From NCBI GenBank assembly GCA_947177435.1, contig CAMWUM010000026.1, forward strand, positions 1 to 11,662: a stretch of 11,662 bases of DNA, given 5' to 3'. Shown here piece by piece: positions 1 to 6,814 of the stretch. The position numbers and the translations under genes were made by a program. This stretch comes from an uncultured Muribaculaceae bacterium (GTDB lineage: Bacteria; Bacteroidota; Bacteroidia; Bacteroidales; Muribaculaceae). Positions within the stretch are counted from its first letter, which is position 1; each line of letters opens with the position of its first letter. Under the pieces are notes generated by a model. That model was not told the origin of the DNA, did not search any database, and worked only from the letters and a program-made list of their open reading frames with translations.

Positions 1-51
1 TCTCCTCGCCGTTTGTTCGCCGCCTCCCCAAAAAGATGAACACACCAAACA

Positions 52-125
52 TTTTGGATCGTAATCCAAAAAATCGCCAATAATTTTGGATTATAATCCA
101 AAAAGTTGGCAATATTTTTGGATTA
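52..125. repeat. Tandem 20-bp palindromes with 32-bp period
   Basis: Palindromic units start at 52, 84 and 116, exactly 32 bp apart. The unit at 84-103 is a perfect 20-bp palindrome (TTTTGGATTATAATCCAAAA). The unit at 52-71 has 8-bp arms (TTTTGGAT / ATCCAAAA) around CGTA. The third is only the left half (116-125). The 12-bp spacers between units are also alike (both contain a CAATA core), so the block can be read as about 2.5 direct repeats. A second way to pair them is 95-104 with 115-124, a 10-bp stem with a 10-base loop. The block lies 12 bp past the btuG stop. It could be an operator array for a leftward gene beyond the edge, or a 3'-end hairpin for the btuB-btuG mRNA. The repeat is seen directly; its function is inference. 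Confidence 0.75.
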
Positions 126-136
126 GCGATTTACGT

Positions 137-1225
137 TCAGTGCTTGAAGAAGATGAACTTGGGGGTGACGCCGGCGGGGGCGGTGGTGACGAGGTTGAGG
201 TTGGCGTCGTAGATGTTGGCGTAGCCGGGGGTGGAGTAGTCGGCGAAGCCTGTGCCGGGGTCTACGTTGTCGGAGGTGACCACGAGGGTGCCAGCGACGG
301 GGTCGTAGGCCATACCTTCAGGAGCGGCCACGAAATTGCCGGCCAGAATGCGGGTCGAAGACTTGCTGCTGATATCATAGGCGTAGCACTTCGGCTCGGG
401 ATCGCCCCAGGGAGCGTGGATGTAATAGAGAGTACTTTTGCTGATGGCCACGATGTTGGCCTCGGCCACGCGCTCGAGCGTATCGTCAGCCTTGACAGCG
501 TACACTGCTGAGGGCACATCGCCGTAGTTGCCCATGCACAGCAGGAAGAGGTCGGTGCCATTGCTTATAAACTCGGTCGGATTCAGTCCAACTTCGAATG
601 TCTTTTCTACCTTGAATGTGGCGAGGTCAATCTTAGAGGCCGACTTTCCATCAACATAGCCATTCATCCAGTTGAGGCCGTCGCTGTTGGGCACGTAGAG
701 GTAGTTGCCGTGGACGGCGATCTTGTCGGGGTTGGGGCCTACTGCGACAGTGGCGTCAATGGCGAGCGAAGCGGTGTCGAGGCGGCACACCTGACCAGTG
801 TACATCGAGATATATACCTTGCCATCCTTGACAGCCATAGAGCGCGGAGTGTTTGCATCGGCAGTGGCCAGCGATATGGTCTTCTGCGACTTGTAGGTGT
901 TTGCGTCGATAATCTCGATGAGGTTTGACTGCGAGTCGCCGATGTAGATGTGCGAGCCGTAGGCCACAGCACACTGCGGAGTACTGCCGAGCACACGTCC
1001 GTTGGCAGCCTTGAAGATTTCCTGCTGATCCTTGCCGTTGTATCCGATGAAGGTAAGGCTGCCGGGGATGCCGTAGCCTTGGGTGCCTTGGTTGAGGATG
1101 TAGGCACCTACCGACTTGGGAGCGGGATCAGGGCCAACGATGTTGTCATCGGGTTCGTCCTCGCACGAAGCGAGCGAGACAGCGCAGAGGGCGCACGCGG
1201 CGCCGTAGATGAATTTTTTCAGCAT
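137..1225 (-). CDS. btuG: BtuG-like surface cobalamin-binding lipoprotein
   Basis: A 362-residue protein with a lipoprotein signal: a basic, hydrophobic start and lipobox L18-A19-S20-C21, so C21 is the likely lipidated residue. The stretch after the cysteine is acidic (EDEPDD), in line with surface export signals of Bacteroidetes lipoproteins. The rest (about residues 38-362) reads as a YncE/DUF5074-type beta-propeller with repeated short strands (for example GSHIYIGDSQSNLIEIID, DGKVYISMYTGQVCRLD, HGNYLYVPNSDG). In Bacteroides, BtuG proteins are beta-propellers that sit on the outside of BtuB and bind B12 very tightly. The gene starts 21 bp after the btuB stop, in the same riboswitch-controlled unit, which is the main support for calling it BtuG and not a generic propeller lipoprotein. 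Its role is to capture cobalamin and pass it to BtuB. Binding itself cannot be read from the sequence. Confidence 0.85.
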   Translation of the reverse strand: MLKKFIYGAACALCAVSLASCEDEPDDNIVGPDPAPKSVGAYILNQGTQGYGIPGSLTFIGYNGKDQQEIFKAANGRVLGSTPQCAVAYGSHIYIGDSQSNLIEIIDANTYKSQKTISLATADANTPRSMAVKDGKVYISMYTGQVCRLDTASLAIDATVAVGPNPDKIAVHGNYLYVPNSDGLNWMNGYVDGKSASKIDLATFKVEKTFEVGLNPTEFISNGTDLFLLCMGNYGDVPSAVYAVKADDTLERVAEANIVAISKSTLYYIHAPWGDPEPKCYAYDISSKSSTRILAGNFVAAPEGMAYDPVAGTLVVTSDNVDPGTGFADYSTPGYANIYDANLNLVTTAPAGVTPKFIFFKH

Positions 1226-1246
1226 ATTTTCTTTTATATTAAAGGT

Positions 1247-3226
1247 TTATAATGCAAATTTGATTGATGCCTGCCAACTGCGGCCAGGCATCGGATAGTT
1301 GGCCACGATGGCGTATTGCTTATTGAAAAGGTTAAGTACATTGACCCGCAACTCTATGGCATGACCGCGTAAGGCAAATGTGCGCCAAGCACCGAGACCA
1401 AACTCGGCATAACCGGCAATGCGTGTAGCCGGCGAATTGTTGTTGCTGGTAAACCGCTCACTGACAAACACGCAATTGGCCGACAGACACACCCAAGGGT
1501 TTTCCCAACTAAGGGCCGCCGAGCCCGAATGGCGCGGGATGTAGGCCACCTGCTTCATCCAGTCGTTTGACAGCCGCGAGGTGCGCGGCATAGCCCTCTG
1601 GAAACTATAATTTCCTGACAGGAAGAGCGATTGGCGGGTAGCGATGGCAAACTCAGTGTTTATGGTTGCATCCACGCCCGCGATGGTGGCGCGCCCCAGA
1701 TTGGTCATGCGCCAGATAAACATATTGACGGGCACAGCCACAATCATATCCCTAACGCGGTTGACGTATGCATCAACCGTGGCTGAGGCCGAAGCGAGCC
1801 ACGGCAGCGGACGAGTCTGAAACGTGAGGCCGAGGTTGAACTGGTCGGTTGTCTCGGGCAGCACCTCCTCGCTGCCGTAATGGTCGAAGTATGCCTCGCT
1901 GAACGTAGGCATGCGGAAGATATTTTTATACGACGCGCGCACGTAGAAATCATTGTCCTCCAACGGCTTGACCGATACGCTGGCCGACGGCGAAAGGCGG
2001 CTGGCATCACGCGAGGACTTCCCAGACTTGGCGCCGTTGAAATAACCCGAATATAGTGTGCGAACCATGGCCGTGACGCGGCTCGTGCGGTATCGGGCCG
2101 CAACCGATTGCAGCACGGCATTGCGACGCGGGCGACTATCCGTAGGCAACGTACTGTTGAGGTTGGCGTATGCATAATCGGCTGAATAGCAAAATGCCCA
2201 AGGCTGCGACGGAAGCCAAAGCAGCGAACCCGAGCCGTACCACTCGCGCTGCCAATACCGCTGGTCGAGGCGGCCGCCCGGATACTTGCCGCTTTGGTCG
2301 GAATAGAACGACGAGGCGAAGCTGTATTTGGCGTTGGCCATCAACAGCAGCTTGTCGCTCAGCGCCGTGCGGTAACGCCCCTGCCAAAACGCCTGGCGTT
2401 CGCGCAGCGCCTCGTGACTAACATTATTGTAATAAATCACCGGGCCGGGCAGCCTTCGGTCACTGTCGAAATAGTATGCCTTGGACGTTAGCGAAGAGCC
2501 CGCCGAGGGACGGAGCGAGAAGTTGGCCTCGACGTGGCCGCTGCGCAGACGGCTGTTGCTGCGACGCTCGGTGGTAACGAGCGTGCCGTTGCGAAGCTCG
2601 AATGGATAATCATTCTTGGCGTATGCGTATTCGCCTGTCACGCTGAGAGCTGCCTTTCGGCCTATGGGCGAACCAAGGCGCAGGTAGGGGTTGACGCTTC
2701 CCCATGAGCCCACCCTCAGCTGCGCCACGGCATCGGCACGGGCAGACGGCATCGGCGTGGCGATGCTCAGAGCCGAGGCCGCTGATGCGGCGCGAGCAGG
2801 GATGAATATATCGTCGTTGTCGCCCACTGCCAGGGAGAGCGACGCGGCATTGTCGATTGAGAAACGCGACAGGTCAATTTGGCCCGTCTGAGCGTCGGAG
2901 AGCGGCATCCCGTCATAGACCACAGCTGTGTGTGACGCACCAAATCCTCTGACCGACACCGTTTTGAGTCCGCCTGCGCCGCCATAGTCGCGCAGAGTGA
3001 CGCCCGGCAGACGGTGCACAGCGTCGGCCACCGACGTGGCGCCCTCGCGCAGCATGCGCTCGCTGTCGAGCACCCGCACCGGCGCGCTGGCCCCGACGGC
3101 ACGCTCCACGGGCTGCCCCACCACCTCGATGCCCTGCAATAGCACAGAATCATCAGGCTCGCTGGCCGCAGCGCGCACACACATACCCACAAAGGCACAT
3201 ATGACAGTCATTAAATGTTTTCTCAT
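1247..3226 (-). CDS. btuB: TonB-dependent cobalamin outer-membrane transporter BtuB
   Basis: A 659-residue outer-membrane receptor. Residues 1-22 are a Sec signal peptide ending AAAS. A TonB-box-like segment (QGIEVVG, 31-37) follows, and there is no N-terminal carboxypeptidase-like extension as found in SusC proteins. The plug domain is about 45-150, with LPGVTLRDYGGAGG, VSVRGFG and VVYDGMPLSD. The remainder is a 22-strand-type beta barrel with many alternating aromatic strands and a C-terminal strand ending SIKFAL. Length is within the usual range for BtuB (600-700). The transport substrate is assigned from context: a cobalamin riboswitch lies directly upstream, and a BtuG-like lipoprotein lies downstream. 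The start ATG at 3226 has only a poor Shine-Dalgarno sequence, as is common in Bacteroidetes. It is regulated by B12 through the leader. No BtuCDF ABC genes are in the window, so inner-membrane uptake must be encoded elsewhere. Confidence 0.92.
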   Translation of the reverse strand: MRKHLMTVICAFVGMCVRAAASEPDDSVLLQGIEVVGQPVERAVGASAPVRVLDSERMLREGATSVADAVHRLPGVTLRDYGGAGGLKTVSVRGFGASHTAVVYDGMPLSDAQTGQIDLSRFSIDNAASLSLAVGDNDDIFIPARAASAASALSIATPMPSARADAVAQLRVGSWGSVNPYLRLGSPIGRKAALSVTGEYAYAKNDYPFELRNGTLVTTERRSNSRLRSGHVEANFSLRPSAGSSLTSKAYYFDSDRRLPGPVIYYNNVSHEALRERQAFWQGRYRTALSDKLLLMANAKYSFASSFYSDQSGKYPGGRLDQRYWQREWYGSGSLLWLPSQPWAFCYSADYAYANLNSTLPTDSRPRRNAVLQSVAARYRTSRVTAMVRTLYSGYFNGAKSGKSSRDASRLSPSASVSVKPLEDNDFYVRASYKNIFRMPTFSEAYFDHYGSEEVLPETTDQFNLGLTFQTRPLPWLASASATVDAYVNRVRDMIVAVPVNMFIWRMTNLGRATIAGVDATINTEFAIATRQSLFLSGNYSFQRAMPRTSRLSNDWMKQVAYIPRHSGSAALSWENPWVCLSANCVFVSERFTSNNNSPATRIAGYAEFGLGAWRTFALRGHAIELRVNVLNLFNKQYAIVANYPMPGRSWQASIKFAL

Positions 3227-3242
3227 CCTGGAAAGAAAAACA

Positions 3243-3412
3243 AATCAATGCATCTGGCAGGTCTTCGGACTCCTCCATGTCATCGAGCGCGCCTTCCCGC
3301 CGAGCCCCAACGGCCGGCAGTGGCATTTGCGCGGATGAGCCGCCCGAGGGCGACGATGGATATACCGCAGCGGGACTGTCCGGGATTCTCACCCGTGTTC
3401 CCTTTTGATTGC
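3243..3412 (-). ncRNA. Cobalamin riboswitch
   Basis: Read on the minus strand, the leader contains the cobalamin aptamer core: GGGAACACGGGTGAGAATCC then CGGACAGTCCCGCTGCGGT (ending about 3364), GCCACTG and GGGAAGGC in the middle part, and the B12 box AGTCCGAAGACCTGCC at 3256-3271. A closing P1 helix is visible as AATCAA (3405-3410) pairing with TTGATT (3243-3248). P1 ends 16 bases before the btuB start codon, and I see no terminator between aptamer and gene. Control is therefore probably at translation initiation: B12 binding would hide the start region. The class assignment rests on conserved motifs and is strong; the mode of control is inference. Confidence 0.93.
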
Positions 3413-3433
3413 TTGCGCAAACCAAATGCTCCG

Positions 3434-3465
3434 CAAAATTACAAAATCATTTCCAATCCACCAAA
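3434..3465 (-). promoter_or_regulatory. Promoter of the riboswitch-btuB-btuG unit
   Basis: On the minus strand, a perfect Bacteroidetes -7 element TAATTTTG (3434-3441) is preceded by TTTG (3462-3465) with a 20-base spacer, matching the TTTG / TAnnTTTG consensus. Transcription would begin near 3425-3430, just ahead of the aptamer. The -33 element starts only 15 bases beyond the purN stop codon. Confidence 0.7.
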
Positions 3466-3479
3466 CCTTACCCCGAAAT

Positions 3480-4040
3480 TCACGCCAACTCCTCGACTAT
3501 GCGCGGATAGTGGGCGTGCTCGAGCACGTGGATGCGGGCGGCGAGGGTGTCGGGAGTGTCATCGGGATGCACTGGGCAGGTGGCCTGGAAGATGATCTGG
3601 CCGCCGTCGACGTGCTCGTCGACGTAGTGGATGGTGATTCCGCTCTCCTTGTCGCCGTCGGCGAGCACGGCCTCGTGCACGTGGTGGCCGTACATGCCCG
3701 GGCCGCCGTGGCGGGGCAGGAGCGACGGGTGGATGTTGATGATGCGCTGGGGATAGGCCTCGATCAACGCCGGCGGGATGTAGGCCAGGAAGCCGGCCAG
3801 GACGATGAGGTCGATGCCGCGGCTGCGCATCAGGTCGAGCACGCGGGCGCCATCGGCCCACTCGGCCTTGCCCATGAACACCGACTCAACGCCCATGCGC
3901 TCCATACGCTCGTAGACACCGGCCTGGCGGCGGTTGCACACCATCACCTCCACTTTTATGTCGTCGCGACCCGCCAGCTTCTGGCAGATGGCCTCGGCAT
4001 TGGTGCCGGAGCCCGACGCGAATATTGCGATCTTTTTCAT
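3480..4040 (-). CDS. purN: Phosphoribosylglycinamide formyltransferase (GART)
   Basis: PurN transfers a formyl group from 10-formyl-tetrahydrofolate to glycinamide ribonucleotide in purine synthesis (cytosol). The 186-residue protein begins MKKIAIFASGSGTNAEAI, with the phosphate-binding GSGTN loop at 10-14. The catalytic set is visible: N102 and H104 in INIHPSLLP and D145 in DEHVDGGQ, matching N106, H108 and D144 of the E. coli enzyme. Length is typical of Bacteroidetes PurN, slightly shorter than E. coli (212). The frame stays open far upstream, but homology starts at the ATG at 4040 and the upstream part is only the antisense of the neighbouring SDR gene. It is divergent from that gene and convergent with nothing; the btuB promoter follows its stop closely. 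Confidence 0.96.
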   Translation of the reverse strand: MKKIAIFASGSGTNAEAICQKLAGRDDIKVEVMVCNRRQAGVYERMERMGVESVFMGKAEWADGARVLDLMRSRGIDLIVLAGFLAYIPPALIEAYPQRIINIHPSLLPRHGGPGMYGHHVHEAVLADGDKESGITIHYVDEHVDGGQIIFQATCPVHPDDTPDTLAARIHVLEHAHYPRIVEELA

Positions 4041-4045
4041 TACGG

Positions 4046-4053
4046 CAAAGTTA
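4046..4053 (-). promoter_or_regulatory. -7 element of purN, very close to the start codon
   Basis: TAACTTTG on the minus strand matches TAnnTTTG exactly. Only five bases separate it from the purN ATG (4040), so transcription from it would start at or next to the start codon. I see no good TTTG -33 element at 19-21 bases. A leaderless purN mRNA is possible, or the real promoter is elsewhere. Confidence 0.5.
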
Positions 4054-4085
4054 CGTATTTCGTCCCAAATTCGGAAATAATTTCG

Positions 4086-4093
4086 TACTTTTG
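4086..4093 (+). promoter_or_regulatory. -7 element of the SDR-MFS operon
   Basis: TACTTTTG matches TAnnTTTG exactly and lies 22 bases before the SDR start codon at 4116, so the leader would be short. No convincing TTTG -33 element at the usual spacing. It lies in the 75-bp region shared with the divergent purN. Confidence 0.5.
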
Positions 4094-4115
4094 CGCCGTA
4101 ATTATTACGAATACT

Positions 4116-5516
4116 ATGGATAGGACTCAGAGGAAAAGGCGCGTGTTCCTGACCGGTAGCACCGGCACGATGGGCATGGAGGCCGTCAAGGTCTTCGCCG
4201 AGCGCCTCGACCGCTTCGAACTGACGCTGCTGGCCCGCCCCGGCAAGAAAAACGAGAATAAACTGGCCCCATACCTCAAGATGGACGGCATTTCCGTCAT
4301 CTGGGGCAATCTGCTCAACACCGCCGACATACGCCGAGGCGTGGAGCAGGCCGACTACGTGCTGCACGTGGGCGGCATGGTGTCGCCCCAGGCCGATTAC
4401 CGCCCGCTCGACACATTCAAAGTCAACGTGCAGTCCATGCAGACAATCGTGGACGAGGTGAAGCGGCTGCCCCGCCGCGACGAGGTGGCGGTGGTGTACA
4501 TCGGCAGCGTGGCGCAGTACGGCCCATGCAACCCGCCCGAGCACTGGGGTCGCAGCGGCGACCCTATGCGCCCGGCCAAGATGGACGCCTACGCACGCTC
4601 AAAGGTTGCGGCCGAGCGCATCCTCTCCGACTCGGGGCTGCGCCGGTGGGTATCGCTCCGCCAGACTGGCATCCTGTCGCGGGCCATGCTTATGAACGCC
4701 TCTGACCCGATCGCCTTCCACGTGCCGGTGCGCGGCGTGCTCGAGTGGGTGACGGCCGAGGATTCAGGGCGCCTGCTGGCCAACGTCTGCGAGGCCGACA
4801 TCCCGGAGGAGTTCTGGTGTCGGTTCTACAACATCGGCGGCGGCCCGCAGTACCGCATGACCAACTACGAGTTTGAGAGCCGGCTGATGCGGGCCCTTCG
4901 CTGTCCGTCACCCGAAAAAGTGTTCGACGTGCGGTGGTTCGCCACCGACAATTTCCACGGCATGTGGTACGAAGACTCTGACCTCCTGGAAAATTATACG
5001 CACTTTCGCTCCGGCATCCCCGCCGACGAATACTTCAAGCGACTGGCAGCCTCGATGCCGTGGTATTACTCTCTGGCCCCGCTGGCTCCGGCTTGGCTTA
5101 TCAAGGCAGGAATGCGCTGGGTGGCAGGACGCAACCATCTGGCTCCGCTCTATTGGAAAAAGCATGGCTGCAACGCCCGCATCGACGCCCATTTCGGCGG
5201 ACTCGACAAGTGGAATGCGCTCCCCGGCTGGGATGGCACCGACCTATCGAGGCCGTCTGACACTCCCATCCATCGCACACATGGCTATGACGAAAGCAAG
5301 CCCCTGTCTGCCATTAGCCTGGACGATCTGCAGGAGGCTGCCGCACACCACGGCGGCAAATGCCTGGCACAGAATATGGAGCAGGGCGACATGCTCACGC
5401 CCGTGAGCTGGCAGGACGCTGACGGCACGGAGTTCTCCGCCTCTCCGGCATCTGTGCTGCTGGGCGGCCACTGGGGCGCGCCCCTCACAATCGAGTGCGT
5501 AAAGGAAATGCTATGA
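4116..5516 (+). CDS. Extended SDR (NAD-dependent epimerase/dehydratase family), with zinc-finger-like C-terminal tail
   Basis: A 466-residue protein. It begins with a Rossmann fold: glycine motif GSTGTMG at 14-20 after a beta strand (RRVFLTG). The short-chain dehydrogenase catalytic set is present: S131 in YIGSVAQYG and Y159-x3-K163 in YARSK. It is therefore probably an active NAD(P)-dependent oxidoreductase or epimerase; the substrate cannot be told. The fold normally ends near residue 330. Residues 403-461 (LDDLQEAAAHHGGKC to GGHWGAPLTIEC) resemble a treble-clef zinc domain of the type 'gGkC...W.C..GH.F..SP..vl.GG.WCP.C', but most metal ligands are missing. I chose the start at ATG 4116 because the Rossmann strand begins just after it; the frame is open upstream to 3405 only as antisense of purN. 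The stop overlaps the MFS start (ATGA), so the two are translated together. Confidence 0.85.
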   Translation: MDRTQRKRRVFLTGSTGTMGMEAVKVFAERLDRFELTLLARPGKKNENKLAPYLKMDGISVIWGNLLNTADIRRGVEQADYVLHVGGMVSPQADYRPLDTFKVNVQSMQTIVDEVKRLPRRDEVAVVYIGSVAQYGPCNPPEHWGRSGDPMRPAKMDAYARSKVAAERILSDSGLRRWVSLRQTGILSRAMLMNASDPIAFHVPVRGVLEWVTAEDSGRLLANVCEADIPEEFWCRFYNIGGGPQYRMTNYEFESRLMRALRCPSPEKVFDVRWFATDNFHGMWYEDSDLLENYTHFRSGIPADEYFKRLAASMPWYYSLAPLAPAWLIKAGMRWVAGRNHLAPLYWKKHGCNARIDAHFGGLDKWNALPGWDGTDLSRPSDTPIHRTHGYDESKPLSAISLDDLQEAAAHHGGKCLAQNMEQGDMLTPVSWQDADGTEFSASPASVLLGGHWGAPLTIECVKEML

Positions 5517-6703
5517 AACAAGACATGCCAAAACTTTGGAATAGAGAATATCTGAAGGTAATGGCCTGCAACTTCCTGCTCTTCTTTGCCTTCTACCTGC
5601 TCACTCCCCTACTGCCAATCTACCTCGACGAGCAATTCGGCACCAATAAGGACACGATCGGCCTGGTGCTGTCGGGCTACGTCGTGGCCACCCTGCTCGT
5701 CAGGCCGTTCAGCGGATTCGTAGTCGACACGTTCGACCGCAAGACCGTGCTGATCATCTGCTTCCTGGCCTTCTTCATCTGCTTTTCGGGCTACATCGGC
5801 GCCGGTACACTGCTGATGTTCGCCATCGTGCGCACGCTGCACGGCATCCCCTTCGGCGCCACCACCGTGGCCAACAGCACCGTGGCCATCGACGTGCTCC
5901 CCTCCGAGCGCCGCAACGAGGGTCTCGGCTACTACGGCCTGAGCAACAACATAGCCATGGCCGTCGCCCCCAGCGTGGGCATCTACATCTACCACGCCAC
6001 GCAAAACTTCACCCTCCTTTTCTGGCTGTCGCTCGCCCTAGCATTCCTCGGATTTCTGTGTTCTACGCGCGTCCGGCTCCCGCGCCGCGAAAAGGTGGCG
6101 GCCAAGCCCGTGCTCAGCCTCGATCATTTCTTCCTTGGCCGCGCATGGCTGCTGGCTGTCAATATCCTATTCTTCGGACTGTGCTGGGGCATAATGAGCA
6201 ACTACGTAGCCATCTACGGCAAACAAGAGCTCGGCATCACCGACGGCACCGGCATATTCTTCATGATCCTCTCGGGTGGTCTGGTACTCTCGCGCCTGTT
6301 CGGAGCCAAAAGCCTGCGCGCCGGCAAGATGACGCGCAACGCCTCCGTGGGCGTCGTGCTCTCTATGGTGGGCTACGGCTTCTTCGCCTTCGTGGCCACA
6401 CCCTGGAGCTATTACCTGGCCGCGCTGCTCATCGGCCTCGGCAACGGGCAAATGTACCCGGCCTTCCTCAACATGTTTGTCAAGATGGCGCGCCACGACC
6501 AAAGAGGCACTGCCAACTCCTCCATCCTCATTTCTTGGGATTTGGGTATGGGAATAGGCATCCTCCTGGGCGGCTTCATCGCCGAGATGGCCGGCTTCGC
6601 CGCCGCCTTCCGCGTCGTGGCCATGATGCAATGCGCCGGCATGCTCATCTTCCTCCTCTTTACCCGCGCCTTCTTCGAGCGCCGCCGCCTCAACGAAAAC
6701 TAA
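5513..6703 (+). CDS. MFS transporter, 12 transmembrane segments
   Basis: A 396-residue integral membrane protein of the major facilitator superfamily, in the style of drug or sugar efflux permeases. Hydrophobic segments fall near 15-37, 48-70, 78-97, 101-120, 143-160, 166-184, 211-232, 245-265, 279-296, 300-322, 336-358 and 363-385, giving two six-helix halves with a basic loop (about 186-200) between. A motif-A-like loop GFVVDTFDRK (68-77) sits between helices 2 and 3, and RNEGLGYYGL (134-143) leads into helix 5. I chose ATG 5513 over the upstream GTG at 5495: the ATG overlaps the SDR stop as ATGA and has AAAGGA six bases before it. Substrate is unknown. Coupling to the SDR suggests it moves a compound made or changed by that enzyme, which is inference. 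Confidence 0.9.
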   Translation: MKQDMPKLWNREYLKVMACNFLLFFAFYLLTPLLPIYLDEQFGTNKDTIGLVLSGYVVATLLVRPFSGFVVDTFDRKTVLIICFLAFFICFSGYIGAGTLLMFAIVRTLHGIPFGATTVANSTVAIDVLPSERRNEGLGYYGLSNNIAMAVAPSVGIYIYHATQNFTLLFWLSLALAFLGFLCSTRVRLPRREKVAAKPVLSLDHFFLGRAWLLAVNILFFGLCWGIMSNYVAIYGKQELGITDGTGIFFMILSGGLVLSRLFGAKSLRAGKMTRNASVGVVLSMVGYGFFAFVATPWSYYLAALLIGLGNGQMYPAFLNMFVKMARHDQRGTANSSILISWDLGMGIGILLGGFIAEMAGFAAAFRVVAMMQCAGMLIFLLFTRAFFERRRLNEN

Positions 6704-6718
6704 CCTCGGATAACGTGG

Positions 6719-6747
6719 ATAACGTTCACAAAAAAACTGAACGTTAT
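6719..6747. promoter_or_regulatory. Perfect 10-bp inverted repeat upstream of the R-M operon
   Basis: ATAACGTTCA (6719-6728) and TGAACGTTAT (6738-6747) are perfect inverse complements around CAAAAAAAC. The left arm overlaps a 9-bp direct repeat, GGATAACGT twice in a row (6708-6716 and 6717-6725). The site lies 16 bp after the MFS stop and 23 bp before the -7 element of the R-M operon. It could be an operator bound by the helix-turn-helix of the methyltransferase, or a 3' hairpin for the SDR-MFS mRNA. It lacks the directly following T-run of a classical terminator (the T-run at 6762-6769 is 14 bases further on). Confidence 0.6.
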
Positions 6748-6770
6748 AAAGGATACATCGATTTTTTTTG

Positions 6771-6778
6771 TAACTTTG
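6771..6778 (+). promoter_or_regulatory. -7 element of the R-M operon
   Basis: TAACTTTG matches TAnnTTTG exactly. Transcription would begin near 6784-6786, about 30 bases before the ATG at 6815. This also argues against the upstream in-frame TTG at 6776, which lies inside this element. No TTTG -33 element is visible at 19-21 bases; the region there is T-rich. Confidence 0.6.
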
Positions 6779-6814
6779 CAAATACTTCTAATTAAACCAG
6801 GATTACCTATTGTG

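Noticed and set aside
1..52. Leftward open frame starting at the minus-strand ATG 52-50 (MFGVFIFLGRRRTNG...)
   Set aside because: Only 17 codons are visible, and they resemble no family that I know. It could be a gene start behind the palindromes but cannot be supported.
52..125. CRISPR-like array
   Set aside because: Only about 2.5 units, the units are palindromic and the 12-bp spacers are similar to each other, unlike CRISPR spacers.
3405..4115. N-terminal extension of the SDR protein
   Set aside because: This stretch is the antisense of purN and runs through its promoter; the Rossmann fold begins just after ATG 4116.
4041..4544. N-terminal extension of PurN
   Set aside because: It is antisense to the SDR gene, has no homology to PurN, and the canonical PurN start is at 4040.
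6167..6781. 204-codon minus-strand ORF opposite the MFS gene
   Set aside because: An antisense shadow of a GC-rich gene; its sequence is low-complexity, rich in Glu, Ala, Gly and His, with no domain.
6776..6814. TTG start of the endonuclease 13 codons upstream
   Set aside because: It falls inside the -7 promoter element TAACTTTG; family homology begins at the ATG at 6815.
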